Origin: Arthrobacter burdickii
GTDB lineage: Bacteria > Actinomycetota > Actinomycetes > Actinomycetales > Micrococcaceae
Length of the DNA stretch: 64,000 nt
Direction of reading: 5' to 3'
Assembly (NCBI RefSeq): GCF_030433645.1
Contig: NZ_JAROCG010000001.1
Location: forward strand, 806,001-870,000
Translations under genes and position numbers: made by a program
Shown here: piece after piece, positions 36,621 through 45,564 of the stretch
How positions within the stretch are numbered: position 1 is the first letter of the stretch
How the letters are laid out: each line of letters starts with the position of its first letter
Notes under the pieces: model-generated
Seen by the model: the letters and a program-made list of their open reading frames with translations, nothing else
Databases searched by the model: none
Told to the model about the DNA's origin: nothing

Positions 36621-38218
36621 CCACCCCTGCAGCCGGCAGTTCCCGCCCCGGTACTGCGCCGGTCGTGATCGGCGTAGACCTCGGCACGACCAATACCAAG
36701 GCGGTGGCCTTCCGCACGGACGGGACGCTCGAGGCGTCCCATTCGGTGGGTTACCCGCTGGAGGAGCCCCACCCGGGGCACGCCGTCCAGGACCCGCTGC
36801 TCATCCTGGCCGCGGCGCTCGAGTCGGTGCGCGAGGTCGTGAACCAGGTGGGCGCCCACCGCGTCGCGGGGCTCTCCTTCAGCTCGGCGATGCACAGCGT
36901 CATCGGGCTGTCCCCGACCGGGAAACCGCTGACCCAGGTCATCACCTGGGCCGACACGCGGTCCCGCGTCCAGGCCGAGCGCCTGCGCGCCTCGGTCGGG
37001 GGGCTCGCCCTGCACCGGCGGACGGGGACACCCGTGCATCCGATGTCACCCCTGCCCAAGCTCGTGTGGTTCCGGGAGCAGGAGCCGAAGCTGTGCGAGG
37101 GTGTCGGGTTCTGGGTCGGCATCAAGGAATTCGTGCTCCTGAACATGTGCGGCGCGCTGGTCGTTGACCACTCCATCGCTTCGGCGACCGGCCTGATGAA
37201 CATGGCCACGTTGTCGTGGGACGAGGAGGCCCTCGCGATTGCCGGCATCCTGCCCGAGCAGCTGCCGGAGATCGTCCCCACCACCGCGATGCTGCCCGCG
37301 CTGACCGACGACACCGCGGCCGCAGTGGGCCTGCCCGCCGCGACGCCCGTGGTCGTCGGTGCCGCGGACGGTCCACTCGCCAACCTGGGGGTCGGTGCGG
37401 TGCGCCCCGGCGTCGCGGCGTGCTCGATCGGTACCAGCGGGGCCCTGCGTGTGGCGGTCGAGCGCCCCGCGGTCGACCCGCTCGGCGGCGTGTTCTGCTA
37501 CGCGCTCACCTCCACCCGGTGGGTGGTCGGCGGTGCGATCAACAACGGCGGAGTGGTGCTGGGGTGGGCGGGCGATGCACTCGCCCCGGACCTGGCCGAG
37601 CCCCCCGAGGAGGAACTGCTGGCACTGGCAGCACGCGTGGCCCCCGGGTCGGGAGGACTGCTGATGCTGCCGTACCTCCTCAGCGAGCGGGCTCCCCACT
37701 GGAGCTCGCTGCCGCGCGGCGCCTACGTCGGCCTCAGCCGGGCCCACCGCCGCGAGCACCTGGTGCGGGCGGCACTCGAGGGAGTCAGCCTGCAGCTGGC
37801 GCTGGTGCTGCATTCCATGCGGTCCGCCGGACTCGAGGTCAACCGCATCCGGGCCACCGGGGGCGTCATGCGCAGCCCGCTCTGGCGCCAGATCCTCGCC
37901 GACACGTTCGGGATGCCGATCGACTTCGCCCACGGGCAGGAGGGCTCCGGATTCGGTGCGGCGCTGCTCGGGATGGAGGCCCTCGGCCTCATCGAATCGA
38001 TCGATGTCGTCGCCGACATGATCGAGATCGAGGAGACCGTGCGGCCGCAACCGGCTGCAGCGGCGGTGTACGCCTCGCTGCTGCCGGTCTTCGCCGAGCT
38101 GTACGACGCCCTCGTGCCCACCTTCACGTCGCTGCGCCGGCTCGCCCCGTCACTCCCGATCGACCTCGACCTCGACCTCGGCACAGGCGGGCCGGCCGGG
38201 GGCAGTTCCTCCACATGA
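36617..38218 (+). CDS. gntK: Gluconokinase (FGGY family)
   Basis: 533 residues. VIGVDLGTTNTKAVAF is the FGGY phosphate-binding opening, and ATGGVMRSPLWRQILAD plus the ATP-site GSGFGAALLGM close the domain. HSVGYPLEE and SFSSAMHSVIGL are typical of actinobacterial and Bacillus-type gluconokinases rather than the small GntK of enterics. It converts gluconate to 6-phosphogluconate for the pentose phosphate pathway. Its start overlaps the previous stop by 4 bases. Confidence 0.87.
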   Translation: MTTPAAGSSRPGTAPVVIGVDLGTTNTKAVAFRTDGTLEASHSVGYPLEEPHPGHAVQDPLLILAAALESVREVVNQVGAHRVAGLSFSSAMHSVIGLSPTGKPLTQVITWADTRSRVQAERLRASVGGLALHRRTGTPVHPMSPLPKLVWFREQEPKLCEGVGFWVGIKEFVLLNMCGALVVDHSIASATGLMNMATLSWDEEALAIAGILPEQLPEIVPTTAMLPALTDDTAAAVGLPAATPVVVGAADGPLANLGVGAVRPGVAACSIGTSGALRVAVERPAVDPLGGVFCYALTSTRWVVGGAINNGGVVLGWAGDALAPDLAEPPEEELLALAARVAPGSGGLLMLPYLLSERAPHWSSLPRGAYVGLSRAHRREHLVRAALEGVSLQLALVLHSMRSAGLEVNRIRATGGVMRSPLWRQILADTFGMPIDFAHGQEGSGFGAALLGMEALGLIESIDVVADMIEIEETVRPQPAAAAVYASLLPVFAELYDALVPTFTSLRRLAPSLPIDLDLDLGTGGPAGGSSST

Positions 38219-38264
38219 CCCTTGGGGGTGCCGGCGGAACCTCGCGGCGTCCCGGCGGCTGGAC

Positions 38265-40508
38265 CTACTTGCCGAAGCTGCGCAGCCGCAGCGAGTTGGC
38301 GACGACGAGCACGGAGCTCGCAGCCATGGCCGCCCCGGCCAGCATCGGGTTGAGCAGGCCCAGTGCCGCGACGGGGATGCCGACGGCGTTGTAGAAGAAG
38401 GCCCAGAACAGGTTGCCCTTGATGGTGCCCAGCGTGCGTCGCGAGAGCTCGATGGCCTGGGCCACCTGCTCCAGGCTGTTGCCCATCACGGTGAGGTCGG
38501 CCGCCTCGATGGCGACGTCGGTGCCCGAGCCCATCGCGATGCCGAGGTCCGCCTGGGCCAGGGCCGCGGCGTCGTTGACGCCGTCGCCCGCCATGGCCAC
38601 GGTCGCCCCGGCGGCCTGCAGCTCCCGGATGGCGTCGACCTTGCCGGCCGGGGTCACGCCTGCCCGAACGTCCGCGGCGTCGATCCCGACGGTCGCTGCC
38701 ACCTGCAGGGCGACCGCGCGGTTGTCGCCCGTGAGCAGGACGGGCCGCAGGCCGAGGCGGCGCAGGCGCCCGATGGCGGCGGCCGAACCGTCCTTGACGG
38801 TATCGGACAGCGTGATGAATCCGGCGACGTCGCCGTCGACGGCGACCCATACCGCCGTCGTGCCCGCGTCTTCCGCGGCACGGAGGGCGGCCGCCTGCGT
38901 CCCGGTGGGACGGATGCCGTTCCGGTCGAGCCAGCCGGTCCGTCCGGCCGTGACGACGACATCCCCGACGGTCGCGCGGACGCCGCCTCCGGGGGCGCTC
39001 GAGAAGTCGTGTGCTTCCGGAAGCCTGCCGTTCCCGGCGGCGTGCAGGGCGATGGCCTGGGCGATCGGGTGCTCGCTCGCGGCCTCGACGGCTCCTGCGA
39101 GCCGCAGGAGGTCGGTGGCGAAGATGTCCGACAGGACGACGACGTCGTCGACGGCCATGGTGCCGGTGGTGACCGTGCCGGTCTTGTCCAGCACGATGGT
39201 GTCCACGGTCCGGGTGTCCTCGAGGACCTGCGGCCCGCGGATGAGGATGCCGAGCTGGGCGCCGCGGCCGGTGCCCGTCAGCAGCGCCGTCGGTGTCGCG
39301 AGGCCGAGGGCGCACGGGCAGGCGATCACCAGGACGGTGACGGACGCGGTGAAGGCCGCGTCGAGGTCGCCGGTGAGCACGAGCCACAGGACGAAGGTGA
39401 GCATCGCGAGAACGAGGACCACCGGGACGAAGACCGCGCTGATGCGGTCCGCGAGCCGTGCGATCCGCGCCTTGCCGCTCTGCGCCTGGCTGACGAGGCG
39501 CCCCATGGAGGACAGGACCGTATCGGCGCCGACGCGGGTGGCCCTCACCACGAGCCGGCCGGACGTGTTGATCGTGGCACCCGTGACGACGTCTCCCGGA
39601 GTGACCTCGACCGGGACGCTCTCACCCGTCAGCAGGGCGGTGTCGACGGCGCTGGCGCCCTCGGTGACGACGCCGTCGGTAGCGATCTTCTCGCCCGGGC
39701 GGACGACGAACTCATCGCCCGGGATCAGCGCGTTGGCGGGAAGCGTGACCTCGGTGCGCTCGCCGTCGACGGTGCGCAGCACGTGGGCCTCCTTGGCGCC
39801 GAGGTCCAGGAGCGACTTCAGGGCATCCCCGGCGCGGTGCTTGGCGGACGCTTCGAGGAAGCGGCCGAGCAGCAGGAACGTCACGACGACGGTGGCCACC
39901 TCGAAGTAGAGGGCGGAGGTCTCCATGCCGGCCATGCCCGCGTGCCGGGTCATGGCCGGATCCGCGAAGAGCTGCCAGGCCGAGAAGAGGAAGGCCGCCG
40001 TGACGCCGATCGAGACGAGCGTGTCCATGGTGGAGGACAGGTGGCGTGCGTTGATGGCGGCGGCCCGGTGGAACGGCCAGGCGGACCAGGTCACCACCGG
40101 CAGCGACAGTGCGAACACCACCCAGCCCCAGTCCGGGAACTGGAGGGCGGGAACCATGGAGATCAGCAGCACCGGCACGGACAGGATGGCGGCCAGGACC
40201 AGGCGGGCTCCGAGGAGCGACGGCGCGGAGTCGTGATCGCCCGTTCCCGCGGAGTCCGGATGCACCACGTGGGCGCCGTAGCCCGTCGCCACGACCGTGT
40301 CGATCAGGTCCTGGTCGCTCACGGACGCGGGGACCCGGACGACGGCGCTCTCCAGAGGGAGGTTGACGCTCGCCTCCACGCCGTCGAGCTTGCCGAGCTT
40401 CCGCTCGACGCGTGCCACGCAGGAGGCGCACGTCATGCCCTGGATGGAGAGCTCCACGACGCGCTGCTCCTGCTCCGTGCCCTGCACCGGAATCTGCTGG
40501 GTCGCCAT
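38265..40508 (-). CDS. copA: Copper-exporting P1B-type ATPase
   Basis: 747 residues. An N-terminal heavy-metal-binding domain (GMTCASC, Cys27 and Cys30) is followed by the P-type core: TGES actuator loop, membrane CPC motif (VIACPCALG), phosphorylation site DKTGT, SEHPIAQA and GDGVNDAAALAQADLGIAMG. Late YN and MAASS residues match the Cu+-type (P1B-1) selectivity pattern. Start at 40508, one base after the copZ stop, behind no extra spacer, so translation is coupled. Third gene of csoR-copZ-copA. Confidence 0.95.
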   Translation of the reverse strand: MATQQIPVQGTEQEQRVVELSIQGMTCASCVARVERKLGKLDGVEASVNLPLESAVVRVPASVSDQDLIDTVVATGYGAHVVHPDSAGTGDHDSAPSLLGARLVLAAILSVPVLLISMVPALQFPDWGWVVFALSLPVVTWSAWPFHRAAAINARHLSSTMDTLVSIGVTAAFLFSAWQLFADPAMTRHAGMAGMETSALYFEVATVVVTFLLLGRFLEASAKHRAGDALKSLLDLGAKEAHVLRTVDGERTEVTLPANALIPGDEFVVRPGEKIATDGVVTEGASAVDTALLTGESVPVEVTPGDVVTGATINTSGRLVVRATRVGADTVLSSMGRLVSQAQSGKARIARLADRISAVFVPVVLVLAMLTFVLWLVLTGDLDAAFTASVTVLVIACPCALGLATPTALLTGTGRGAQLGILIRGPQVLEDTRTVDTIVLDKTGTVTTGTMAVDDVVVLSDIFATDLLRLAGAVEAASEHPIAQAIALHAAGNGRLPEAHDFSSAPGGGVRATVGDVVVTAGRTGWLDRNGIRPTGTQAAALRAAEDAGTTAVWVAVDGDVAGFITLSDTVKDGSAAAIGRLRRLGLRPVLLTGDNRAVALQVAATVGIDAADVRAGVTPAGKVDAIRELQAAGATVAMAGDGVNDAAALAQADLGIAMGSGTDVAIEAADLTVMGNSLEQVAQAIELSRRTLGTIKGNLFWAFFYNAVGIPVAALGLLNPMLAGAAMAASSVLVVANSLRLRSFGK

Positions 40509-40509
40509 G

Positions 40510-40734
40510 TCAGGAACCCGCGGGCACCACGCTGTAGCCGGCCTCGGCGACGGCTTCGTCGATCGACGCGGCGTCCAGCGGAGCGGAGGACGAGATGGTG
40601 GCCGTGGAGGTGCCGCCGTTGACGAGGTCGACGTCGACGTTCTCGACGCCGGGGAGTTCCGAGAGTTCATTCTTCACGGCGCTGACGCAGTGGCCGCAGG
40701 TCATGCCGGTGATGCTGATCGTGGTGGTGCTCAT
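40510..40734 (-). CDS. copZ: Copper chaperone (CopZ-like HMA protein)
   Basis: 74 residues, a single heavy-metal-associated domain with GMTCGHC (Cys13, Cys16). The length and ferredoxin-like pattern match CopZ, which ferries Cu+ to CopA. The middle section GGTSTATIS is slightly shorter in charged residues than enterococcal CopZ. Sits between csoR and copA in one operon. Confidence 0.92.
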   Translation of the reverse strand: MSTTTISITGMTCGHCVSAVKNELSELPGVENVDVDLVNGGTSTATISSSAPLDAASIDEAVAEAGYSVVPAGS

Positions 40735-40787
40735 GGTGTCCTCCTGAAGGATCGGATGGGGCTGGGGTGTAACTGGATGGGGTTCTG

Positions 40788-41108
40788 CTAGCGCAGGAGC
40801 CGGCCGATCGCCGCCGTCGCCTCCTGGACCTTCTCCTGCACGGCGTCGCTGCTGCCGGAGTTCTGGGCTTCCTGGGCTGCTCCGACGACACAGTGCGAGA
40901 TGTGCTCCTCGAGCAGGCCCATCGACACGGCGTGGAGAGCCTTGTTGACGGCCGCTACCTGCGTGAGGATGTCGATGCAGTACTGGTCCTCCTCGACCAT
41001 GCGGGCGATGCCACGCACCTGGCCTTCGATACGGCGCAACCTCTTGAGGTACGCGTCCTTGTCCGCGGTGTAGCCGTGCGGTGTCGGGTTCTGCGTGCTG
41101 GTGGTCAT
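40788..41108 (-). CDS. csoR: Copper-sensing transcriptional repressor CsoR
   Basis: 106 residues. LKRLRRIEGQVRGIARMVEE is the DNA-binding face and QYCIDILTQVAAVNKAL plus HISHCV supply the Cu+ ligands. By position these are Cys44, His69 and Cys73, matching the Cys-His-Cys triad of M. tuberculosis CsoR. It represses its own operon until Cu(I) binds. Its promoter carries the palindrome at 41135. Confidence 0.95.
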   Translation of the reverse strand: MTTSTQNPTPHGYTADKDAYLKRLRRIEGQVRGIARMVEEDQYCIDILTQVAAVNKALHAVSMGLLEEHISHCVVGAAQEAQNSGSSDAVQEKVQEATAAIGRLLR

Positions 41109-41132
41109 GAATTCGCTCCTCGTGTCGTCTTC

Positions 41133-41162
41133 AATATACCCTCAGGGGGTATAACTGGCCAA
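41133..41162 (-). promoter_or_regulatory. csoR promoter with CsoR operator
   Basis: On the minus strand TTGGCC (41162-41157) and TATATT (41138-41133) form -35 and -10 elements 18 bases apart. TATACCCTCAGGGGGTATA (41135-41153) fills the spacer and overlaps the -10, the classical CsoR arrangement. It may also control the divergent DUF305 gene. Confidence 0.8.
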
Positions 41163-41259
41163 CCCGGGACACTATTCCCTCGCACTGCCCGTGTTGAGGG
41201 AACGCCCAGCGGAGTCCCGTACCGTGGCTGACCGGAACACCTCCAACCCAAGGACGTCC

Positions 41260-41922
41260 ATGACCCTCTCGCTGTCGGGCTGGCAGAAGCGAGTCCTCCT
41301 GCTCCTCGCCGGAATCGCCGTACTGGCCCTCTTCGCACTGGCCTTCACGGCCGGACGCGTCTCCGCCGGCCCCTCCTTTCCCAGCACCACCAGCGCGGAT
41401 GCGGGGTTCGCCCGCGACATGCAGGTGCACCACAACCAGGCCGTCGAGATGTCCATGATCGTGCGCGAGAACGTCACAGATGAGACGCTCCGCGCGATCG
41501 CCTACGACATCGCCCTCACGCAGCAGCAGCAGGCCGGGCAGATGTATGCGTGGCTCGAGGAGTGGAACCTCAGCCAGAGCACCTCCCAGCCGCGCATGGA
41601 GTGGATGGCCGCCGGCTCCGGCGAGCACGCCGGCATGGACATGGGGTCCGGGAACGACGGCGCCTCGATGCTCGGTCCCGACGGGCTCATGCCCGGCATG
41701 GCCACCGAGGAGCAGCTCGACGAACTCCGCGCAGCCCGCGGCGAGGACGCGGAGCGGCTCTACCTCACCCTCATGATCAGCCACCACACGGCGGGCGTGG
41801 AGATGGCCGAAGCCGGCGCGGAACTCGCGGAGACCGACCAGGTGCGCTCGCTGGCCACGAAGATCCAGTCGGGCCAGCAGGCCGAGATCACCCTGATGCA
41901 GACCATGCTCGACGCCCTGTAG
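41260..41922 (+). CDS. DUF305 exported protein
   Basis: 220 residues. One N-terminal helix (VLLLLAGIAVLALFALAFTAG) anchors or exports it. Two copies of a metal-binding-like HHNQAVEM / HHTAGVEMA motif belong to the DUF305 helical bundle (ferritin-like). The mid-region HAGMDMGSG is Met/His-rich, fitting Cu(I) binding. It is divergent from csoR and shares its regulatory region, so copper control is likely. Start 41260 has AAGGA upstream. Confidence 0.85.
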   Translation: MTLSLSGWQKRVLLLLAGIAVLALFALAFTAGRVSAGPSFPSTTSADAGFARDMQVHHNQAVEMSMIVRENVTDETLRAIAYDIALTQQQQAGQMYAWLEEWNLSQSTSQPRMEWMAAGSGEHAGMDMGSGNDGASMLGPDGLMPGMATEEQLDELRAARGEDAERLYLTLMISHHTAGVEMAEAGAELAETDQVRSLATKIQSGQQAEITLMQTMLDAL

Positions 41923-42024
41923 GGCATTCCCCCAAACCGCGCCGGTTAAGGGACCGGCGGGCCTCGCCGGTACATTGGGTTCCGGCGCTATCCGATCCGC
42001 GGTGAACGCCGCAGCCACCCCAGC

Positions 42025-42693
42025 ATGAAGGACACCTCGTTGAACAAGAAACGGTCTCAGGAGAACCAGGACCGCCAAGCGCGCCTGGCCGCCATCCAAG
42101 CCCAGCAGCGGGCGAGCGAGCGCAAGCGCAACGCCCTGATCTTCGGCGGCATCGGCGCGGTCATCCTGGCGATCATCATCGCGGTGACCCTCGTGATCGT
42201 GAATCAGGTCCAGGTCAACCGCGAGCGGGAGGACGCCGCGGCCCAGCCGATCGAGGGCGTCCAGGAGTACCCCGACGTGACGTTCGACCACGTCGATACT
42301 CCCGTCGAGTACGAGCAGTCGCCTCCCGTCGGAGGGAATCATGCTCCGATCTGGACCAACTGCGGTGTCTACACCGAGGCCCTGCCCAACGAGAACTCCG
42401 TCCACTCCATGGAGCACGGCGCCGTCTGGATCACGTACAACCCGGACATCGGCCAGGAGGAGATCGACAAGCTGACCGAGCTCGTGGGTACACGCGCCTA
42501 TGTGCTGCTCAGCCCGTACCCGGACCTCGACTCCCCGGTCGCCGCCAGCGCATGGGGCCTGCAGCTGAAGGTCGACTCCGCCGACGATGCGCGGCTCGCC
42601 ACCTTCCTCGACAAATACATCCAGGGCGAGCAGACCCGCGAGCCCGGCGCTGCCTGCTCCGGCGGCCTGACGCCTGCGGGACGCGCCTCCTAG
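42025..42693 (+). CDS. DUF3105 membrane-anchored protein
   Basis: 222 residues from the ATG. A basic N-terminus, one helix (ALIFGGIGAVILAIIIAVTLVIV), then the exported DUF3105 domain: PPVGGNHAPIWTNCGVY, NSVHSMEHGAVWITYNP and LSPYPDLDSPVAASAWGLQL. The His/Cys pattern (H, C, H-x3-H) suggests a metal site. DUF305 and DUF3105 genes are often neighbours in Actinobacteria. A TTG at 42040 with AAGGA 7 bases upstream may be the true start, giving 217 residues. Confidence 0.82.
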   Translation: MKDTSLNKKRSQENQDRQARLAAIQAQQRASERKRNALIFGGIGAVILAIIIAVTLVIVNQVQVNREREDAAAQPIEGVQEYPDVTFDHVDTPVEYEQSPPVGGNHAPIWTNCGVYTEALPNENSVHSMEHGAVWITYNPDIGQEEIDKLTELVGTRAYVLLSPYPDLDSPVAASAWGLQLKVDSADDARLATFLDKYIQGEQTREPGAACSGGLTPAGRAS

Positions 42694-42888
42694 TCTCCGG
42701 CACGTGCGCACGGCGCAGCGGGCCGGCAGGGGCGCCTGCGCCGTCGTCGTTCGGTCCTGACTCGGTCCGATCGTGGCTACTGGGCGGGGGGTTAGGATGA
42801 TTGTTTCCCGCGGGCCCGCCATGCGGGTAGCGTGGGAAATAATGGGCCACGCGCTGGCGGCCCCGACGCGAGCAGAAGGTGGATAGCA

Positions 42889-43629
42889 GTGGCTGACGAC
42901 CAGATACTCGGCGAAGTGTCCCTGCCCGGGATGCTGCAGGACATGGTGCTGGAGAGCTCCGATGTGAACGAGTTCCTCGACGGGTTGGCGAAGCTCGCCG
43001 CGGATGCCATGTCGTCGGAGGACAAAGAAATGTTCTGCGGGGTCACCCTCCTCCGCCCGCGCTCCAAGGGAAGTGTGGCGAGCAGCAGCGAGCAGGCGCG
43101 GTTGATGGACGAGGTCCAGTACCAGTTCGACGACGGTCCCTGCATCCGGGCTGCCCGCGAGGGCCAGGTCTATGTCGTCGCCGACTTCCGCAGCGAATCC
43201 CGCTTCGGGGACTACACGGGAGCCATCATCAACCATGGTGTCCGCTCGGCGCTCGGTGTGCCGATCCCGCTCGACGGTCTCGCAGCAGCCGGCCTGGATC
43301 TGTATTCGACCCGGCCCAATGCCTTCGACGAGGCGGTCATCGCTGCCGCCGTGGACCTCGCCCGGGAAGCCTCGAAGTCCCTCCGCATGGCTGTCCGCGT
43401 CGCGCATCTCGCCGATACGGGCGAGCAACTCCGGGCCGCGATGAATTCGCGTACCACGATCGACGTCGCAGCCGGCATCATCATGGGGCAGAACCGGTGC
43501 AGCCACGACACCGCGATGACGATCCTCAAGGCCGCGTCCAGCGGGCGGAACGTCAAGCTCGCGGACATCGCCGCAGCGGTCGTCACGTCGATCGGCCAGC
43601 AACTCCCCGAAACCCACTTCGACGCGTGA
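42889..43629 (+). CDS. GAF-ANTAR transcription antitermination regulator (second copy)
   Basis: 246 residues. GAF domain about 25-180 (FCGVTLLRPRSKG, DEVQYQFDDGPCIRAA, SALGVPIPLDG), then ANTAR from ~185 (MNSRTTIDVAAGIIMGQNRC, AMTILKAASSGRNVKL). Very similar in order and wording to the protein at 5748, so they are paralogues. GTG start at 42889 behind GAAGGTGGA. Its stop overlaps the next start (GTGA), coupling it to the D-amino-acid enzyme. Confidence 0.88.
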   Translation: MADDQILGEVSLPGMLQDMVLESSDVNEFLDGLAKLAADAMSSEDKEMFCGVTLLRPRSKGSVASSSEQARLMDEVQYQFDDGPCIRAAREGQVYVVADFRSESRFGDYTGAIINHGVRSALGVPIPLDGLAAAGLDLYSTRPNAFDEAVIAAAVDLAREASKSLRMAVRVAHLADTGEQLRAAMNSRTTIDVAAGIIMGQNRCSHDTAMTILKAASSGRNVKLADIAAAVVTSIGQQLPETHFDA

Positions 43630-44750
43630 CCCGCCAGACGACCGGAGCTTCGACCGCGGCAGCCCCCATCGCGGCAGCGACTCCCGCCGTCGTCGTGGAC
43701 GTCGATATCCTGGAACGCAATGTCGCCGCCATGGCGTCGTTCGCGGCGAAGAATGGGCTCGCGCTGCGACCGCATGCCAAGACCCATAAGATTCCCGGGA
43801 TCGCCCACCGGCAGGTGGCGGCCGGCGCCGTCGGACTGACTGTCGCGACGATCGGTGAGGCGGAGGTCTTCGCCGCCACCGGGATCGAGGACATCTTCAT
43901 CGCCTATCCGCTGTGGGTCGACGAGCGGGCCGCGGGGCGGCTCCTCGCACTGACCGATGTCGCCCGCCTGACCCTGGGCGTCGATTCCGCGGAGGGTGCG
44001 CAGCAGGTGGCCCGCAGCCTCGGAGCTGCCGCTTCACGCGTCGCGGTGCGGGTCGAGATCGACAGCGGCCACCACCGTAGCGGCGTGCCGCCGCTCCAGG
44101 CCGCCGACGTCGCACTGGCCGCGGCGTCAGCGGGCCTGTCTGTCACCGGGGTGTTCACCTTCCCGGGCCACAGCTACGGGCCGGGCGCGGCGGCGCCGGC
44201 CGTCGCTGACGAGAACGCGGCCCTGTCGGCGGCCGCCGTTTCCCTGCAGGACGCCGGCTTCACCGAGCTCGAGGTCAGTGGGGGCTCGACGCCGTCGGCT
44301 CTCTCGTCCTCAGGCGACACCCTGACCGAACTGCGCCCGGGCGTCTACGTGTTCGGGGACGCCCAGCAGTGGGAACTCGGCCACTGCAGGCCGGAGGACA
44401 TCGCGCTCACCGTCGAAAGCACGGTCGTCAGCCGTCGGACCGGACCGGCAGGGGAGCCCCGGTTCGTCGTGGATGCCGGCAGCAAGGTCCTGGGCACCGA
44501 CCGTGCGGCATGGGCCACAGGGTACGGACGGCTCCTGGACCACCCGGATGCGCGCATCGTGGCCCTCTCGGAGCATCACGCCACTGTCGAGTGGCCGTCC
44601 GGACAGGACGTACCACCGCTGGGTGCGCGGCTGCGGGTCGTGCCCAACCACGTGTGCCTGACCGTCAACCTCGTGGACGAGGTGCTCGCGGTGCGCGACG
44701 GCGTCGCAGAGGAGCGCTGGGCCGTCGCGGCGCGAGGCCGGAACAGCTAG
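43626..44750 (+). CDS. D-threonine aldolase / D-serine dehydratase-like PLP enzyme (DSD1 family)
   Basis: 374 residues. The alanine-racemase-type barrel begins with TPAVVVDVDILERNV, and LRPHAKTHK carries the PLP lysine. VEIDSGHHRSGV and FTFPGHSYG follow. A C-terminal beta domain with VPNHVCLTVN gives the His-x-Cys zinc ligands of the DSD1 family. It acts on D-threonine- or D-serine-type substrates. Overlap with the GAF-ANTAR gene suggests linked expression; the reason is not clear. Confidence 0.85.
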   Translation: MTRQTTGASTAAAPIAAATPAVVVDVDILERNVAAMASFAAKNGLALRPHAKTHKIPGIAHRQVAAGAVGLTVATIGEAEVFAATGIEDIFIAYPLWVDERAAGRLLALTDVARLTLGVDSAEGAQQVARSLGAAASRVAVRVEIDSGHHRSGVPPLQAADVALAAASAGLSVTGVFTFPGHSYGPGAAAPAVADENAALSAAAVSLQDAGFTELEVSGGSTPSALSSSGDTLTELRPGVYVFGDAQQWELGHCRPEDIALTVESTVVSRRTGPAGEPRFVVDAGSKVLGTDRAAWATGYGRLLDHPDARIVALSEHHATVEWPSGQDVPPLGARLRVVPNHVCLTVNLVDEVLAVRDGVAEERWAVAARGRNS

Positions 44751-44772
44751 GGCGCGTCCCCTGCATGCAGCG

Positions 44773-45564
44773 TCAGCCGGCCTCTGATGCGGGGTAGAGG
44801 GAGACGTCCACCGAGTCTCCGCGGTGGTGGAACCGGATAATGCTCCCGTCCGGGAGTCCATCCATGGAGTCGTCCCCCAAAAGGGGCCACGCGCCGATGT
44901 CCGCAAAAAGATCAACCCCAGGTGGCACGCAATTGGCGCCGTCGACCGTGGGGCCCGAGCGGTCGATGATCATGAAGCACTGAAGGCCCTGCCTGTCCAC
45001 GGAGAACCAGGGTTCGACTCCCCGATACGGTTCGTAGCCGCGAAGGCTGGAGCGGTCGACGTCGGCTCCCAGGACGTCCAGCATCAAGAACACCACGTCG
45101 TCCGCCTCGTGTTCGGTTGCATGCAATGTGGCATCGGAATGCGGTCCGATGAGCCACTCCAAGGAGTACGCGAGGGCAAAAAGGACCACGAGCGTGCCGG
45201 CCACGGACCAACTGCGGTGGGCGCGTGTGGCCGTGGCGTAAAGCCAGATGGAATGCCAACGCGACCTTGATGGGTCGTTGCTGGACGCCACCACGGGCGC
45301 AATGCCGGCTGCCTGGTCCCGCCGATCAGCTGCGGACACAGTTCGGGCGACGTCGACCACCGGCACGCTTTCCGCGGCTGCTGCGGGTTCGTCGATCTCG
45401 GTGTCGTCGCCTTCAGGCGGGTTCCCTGTGCCTGCCGTTTCCAGTTCTGCCAGCCTCGCCAGGGCAGCGCGGTCAGCTTGGATATCGGAGTGCGGGCCGT
45501 ACGCTCTCCTGCGGAGTTCACCCAGTTCACGCTCAGCATCCGAGGAGGGCGAGGATGCGTCCAT
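44773..45564 (-). CDS. Anchored protein, paralogue of the preceding gene
   Basis: 263 residues. Charged N-terminal helix (AERELGELRRRAYGPHSDI, then ADRAALARLAELE), a variable linker, one transmembrane helix (~120-140) and an exported C-terminal domain with LRGYEPYRGVEPW, two cysteines (QCFM, NCVPPG) and GSIIRFHHRGDSVDVSLYP. The same layout occurs in the next gene upstream. ATG overlaps that gene's stop (TGATG) and has GGAGG upstream. Family not recognised. Confidence 0.72.
   Translation of the reverse strand: MDASSPSSDAERELGELRRRAYGPHSDIQADRAALARLAELETAGTGNPPEGDDTEIDEPAAAAESVPVVDVARTVSAADRRDQAAGIAPVVASSNDPSRSRWHSIWLYATATRAHRSWSVAGTLVVLFALAYSLEWLIGPHSDATLHATEHEADDVVFLMLDVLGADVDRSSLRGYEPYRGVEPWFSVDRQGLQCFMIIDRSGPTVDGANCVPPGVDLFADIGAWPLLGDDSMDGLPDGSIIRFHHRGDSVDVSLYPASEAG

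Noticed and set aside
37723..39387. 554-codon minus frame overlapping copA and gntK
   Set aside because: Out of frame with copA, Arg/Gly/His-rich, no motif.
41131..43617. 828-codon minus frame spanning DUF305, DUF3105 and GAF-ANTAR genes
   Set aside because: Crosses three real genes on the other strand and has no recognisable domain.
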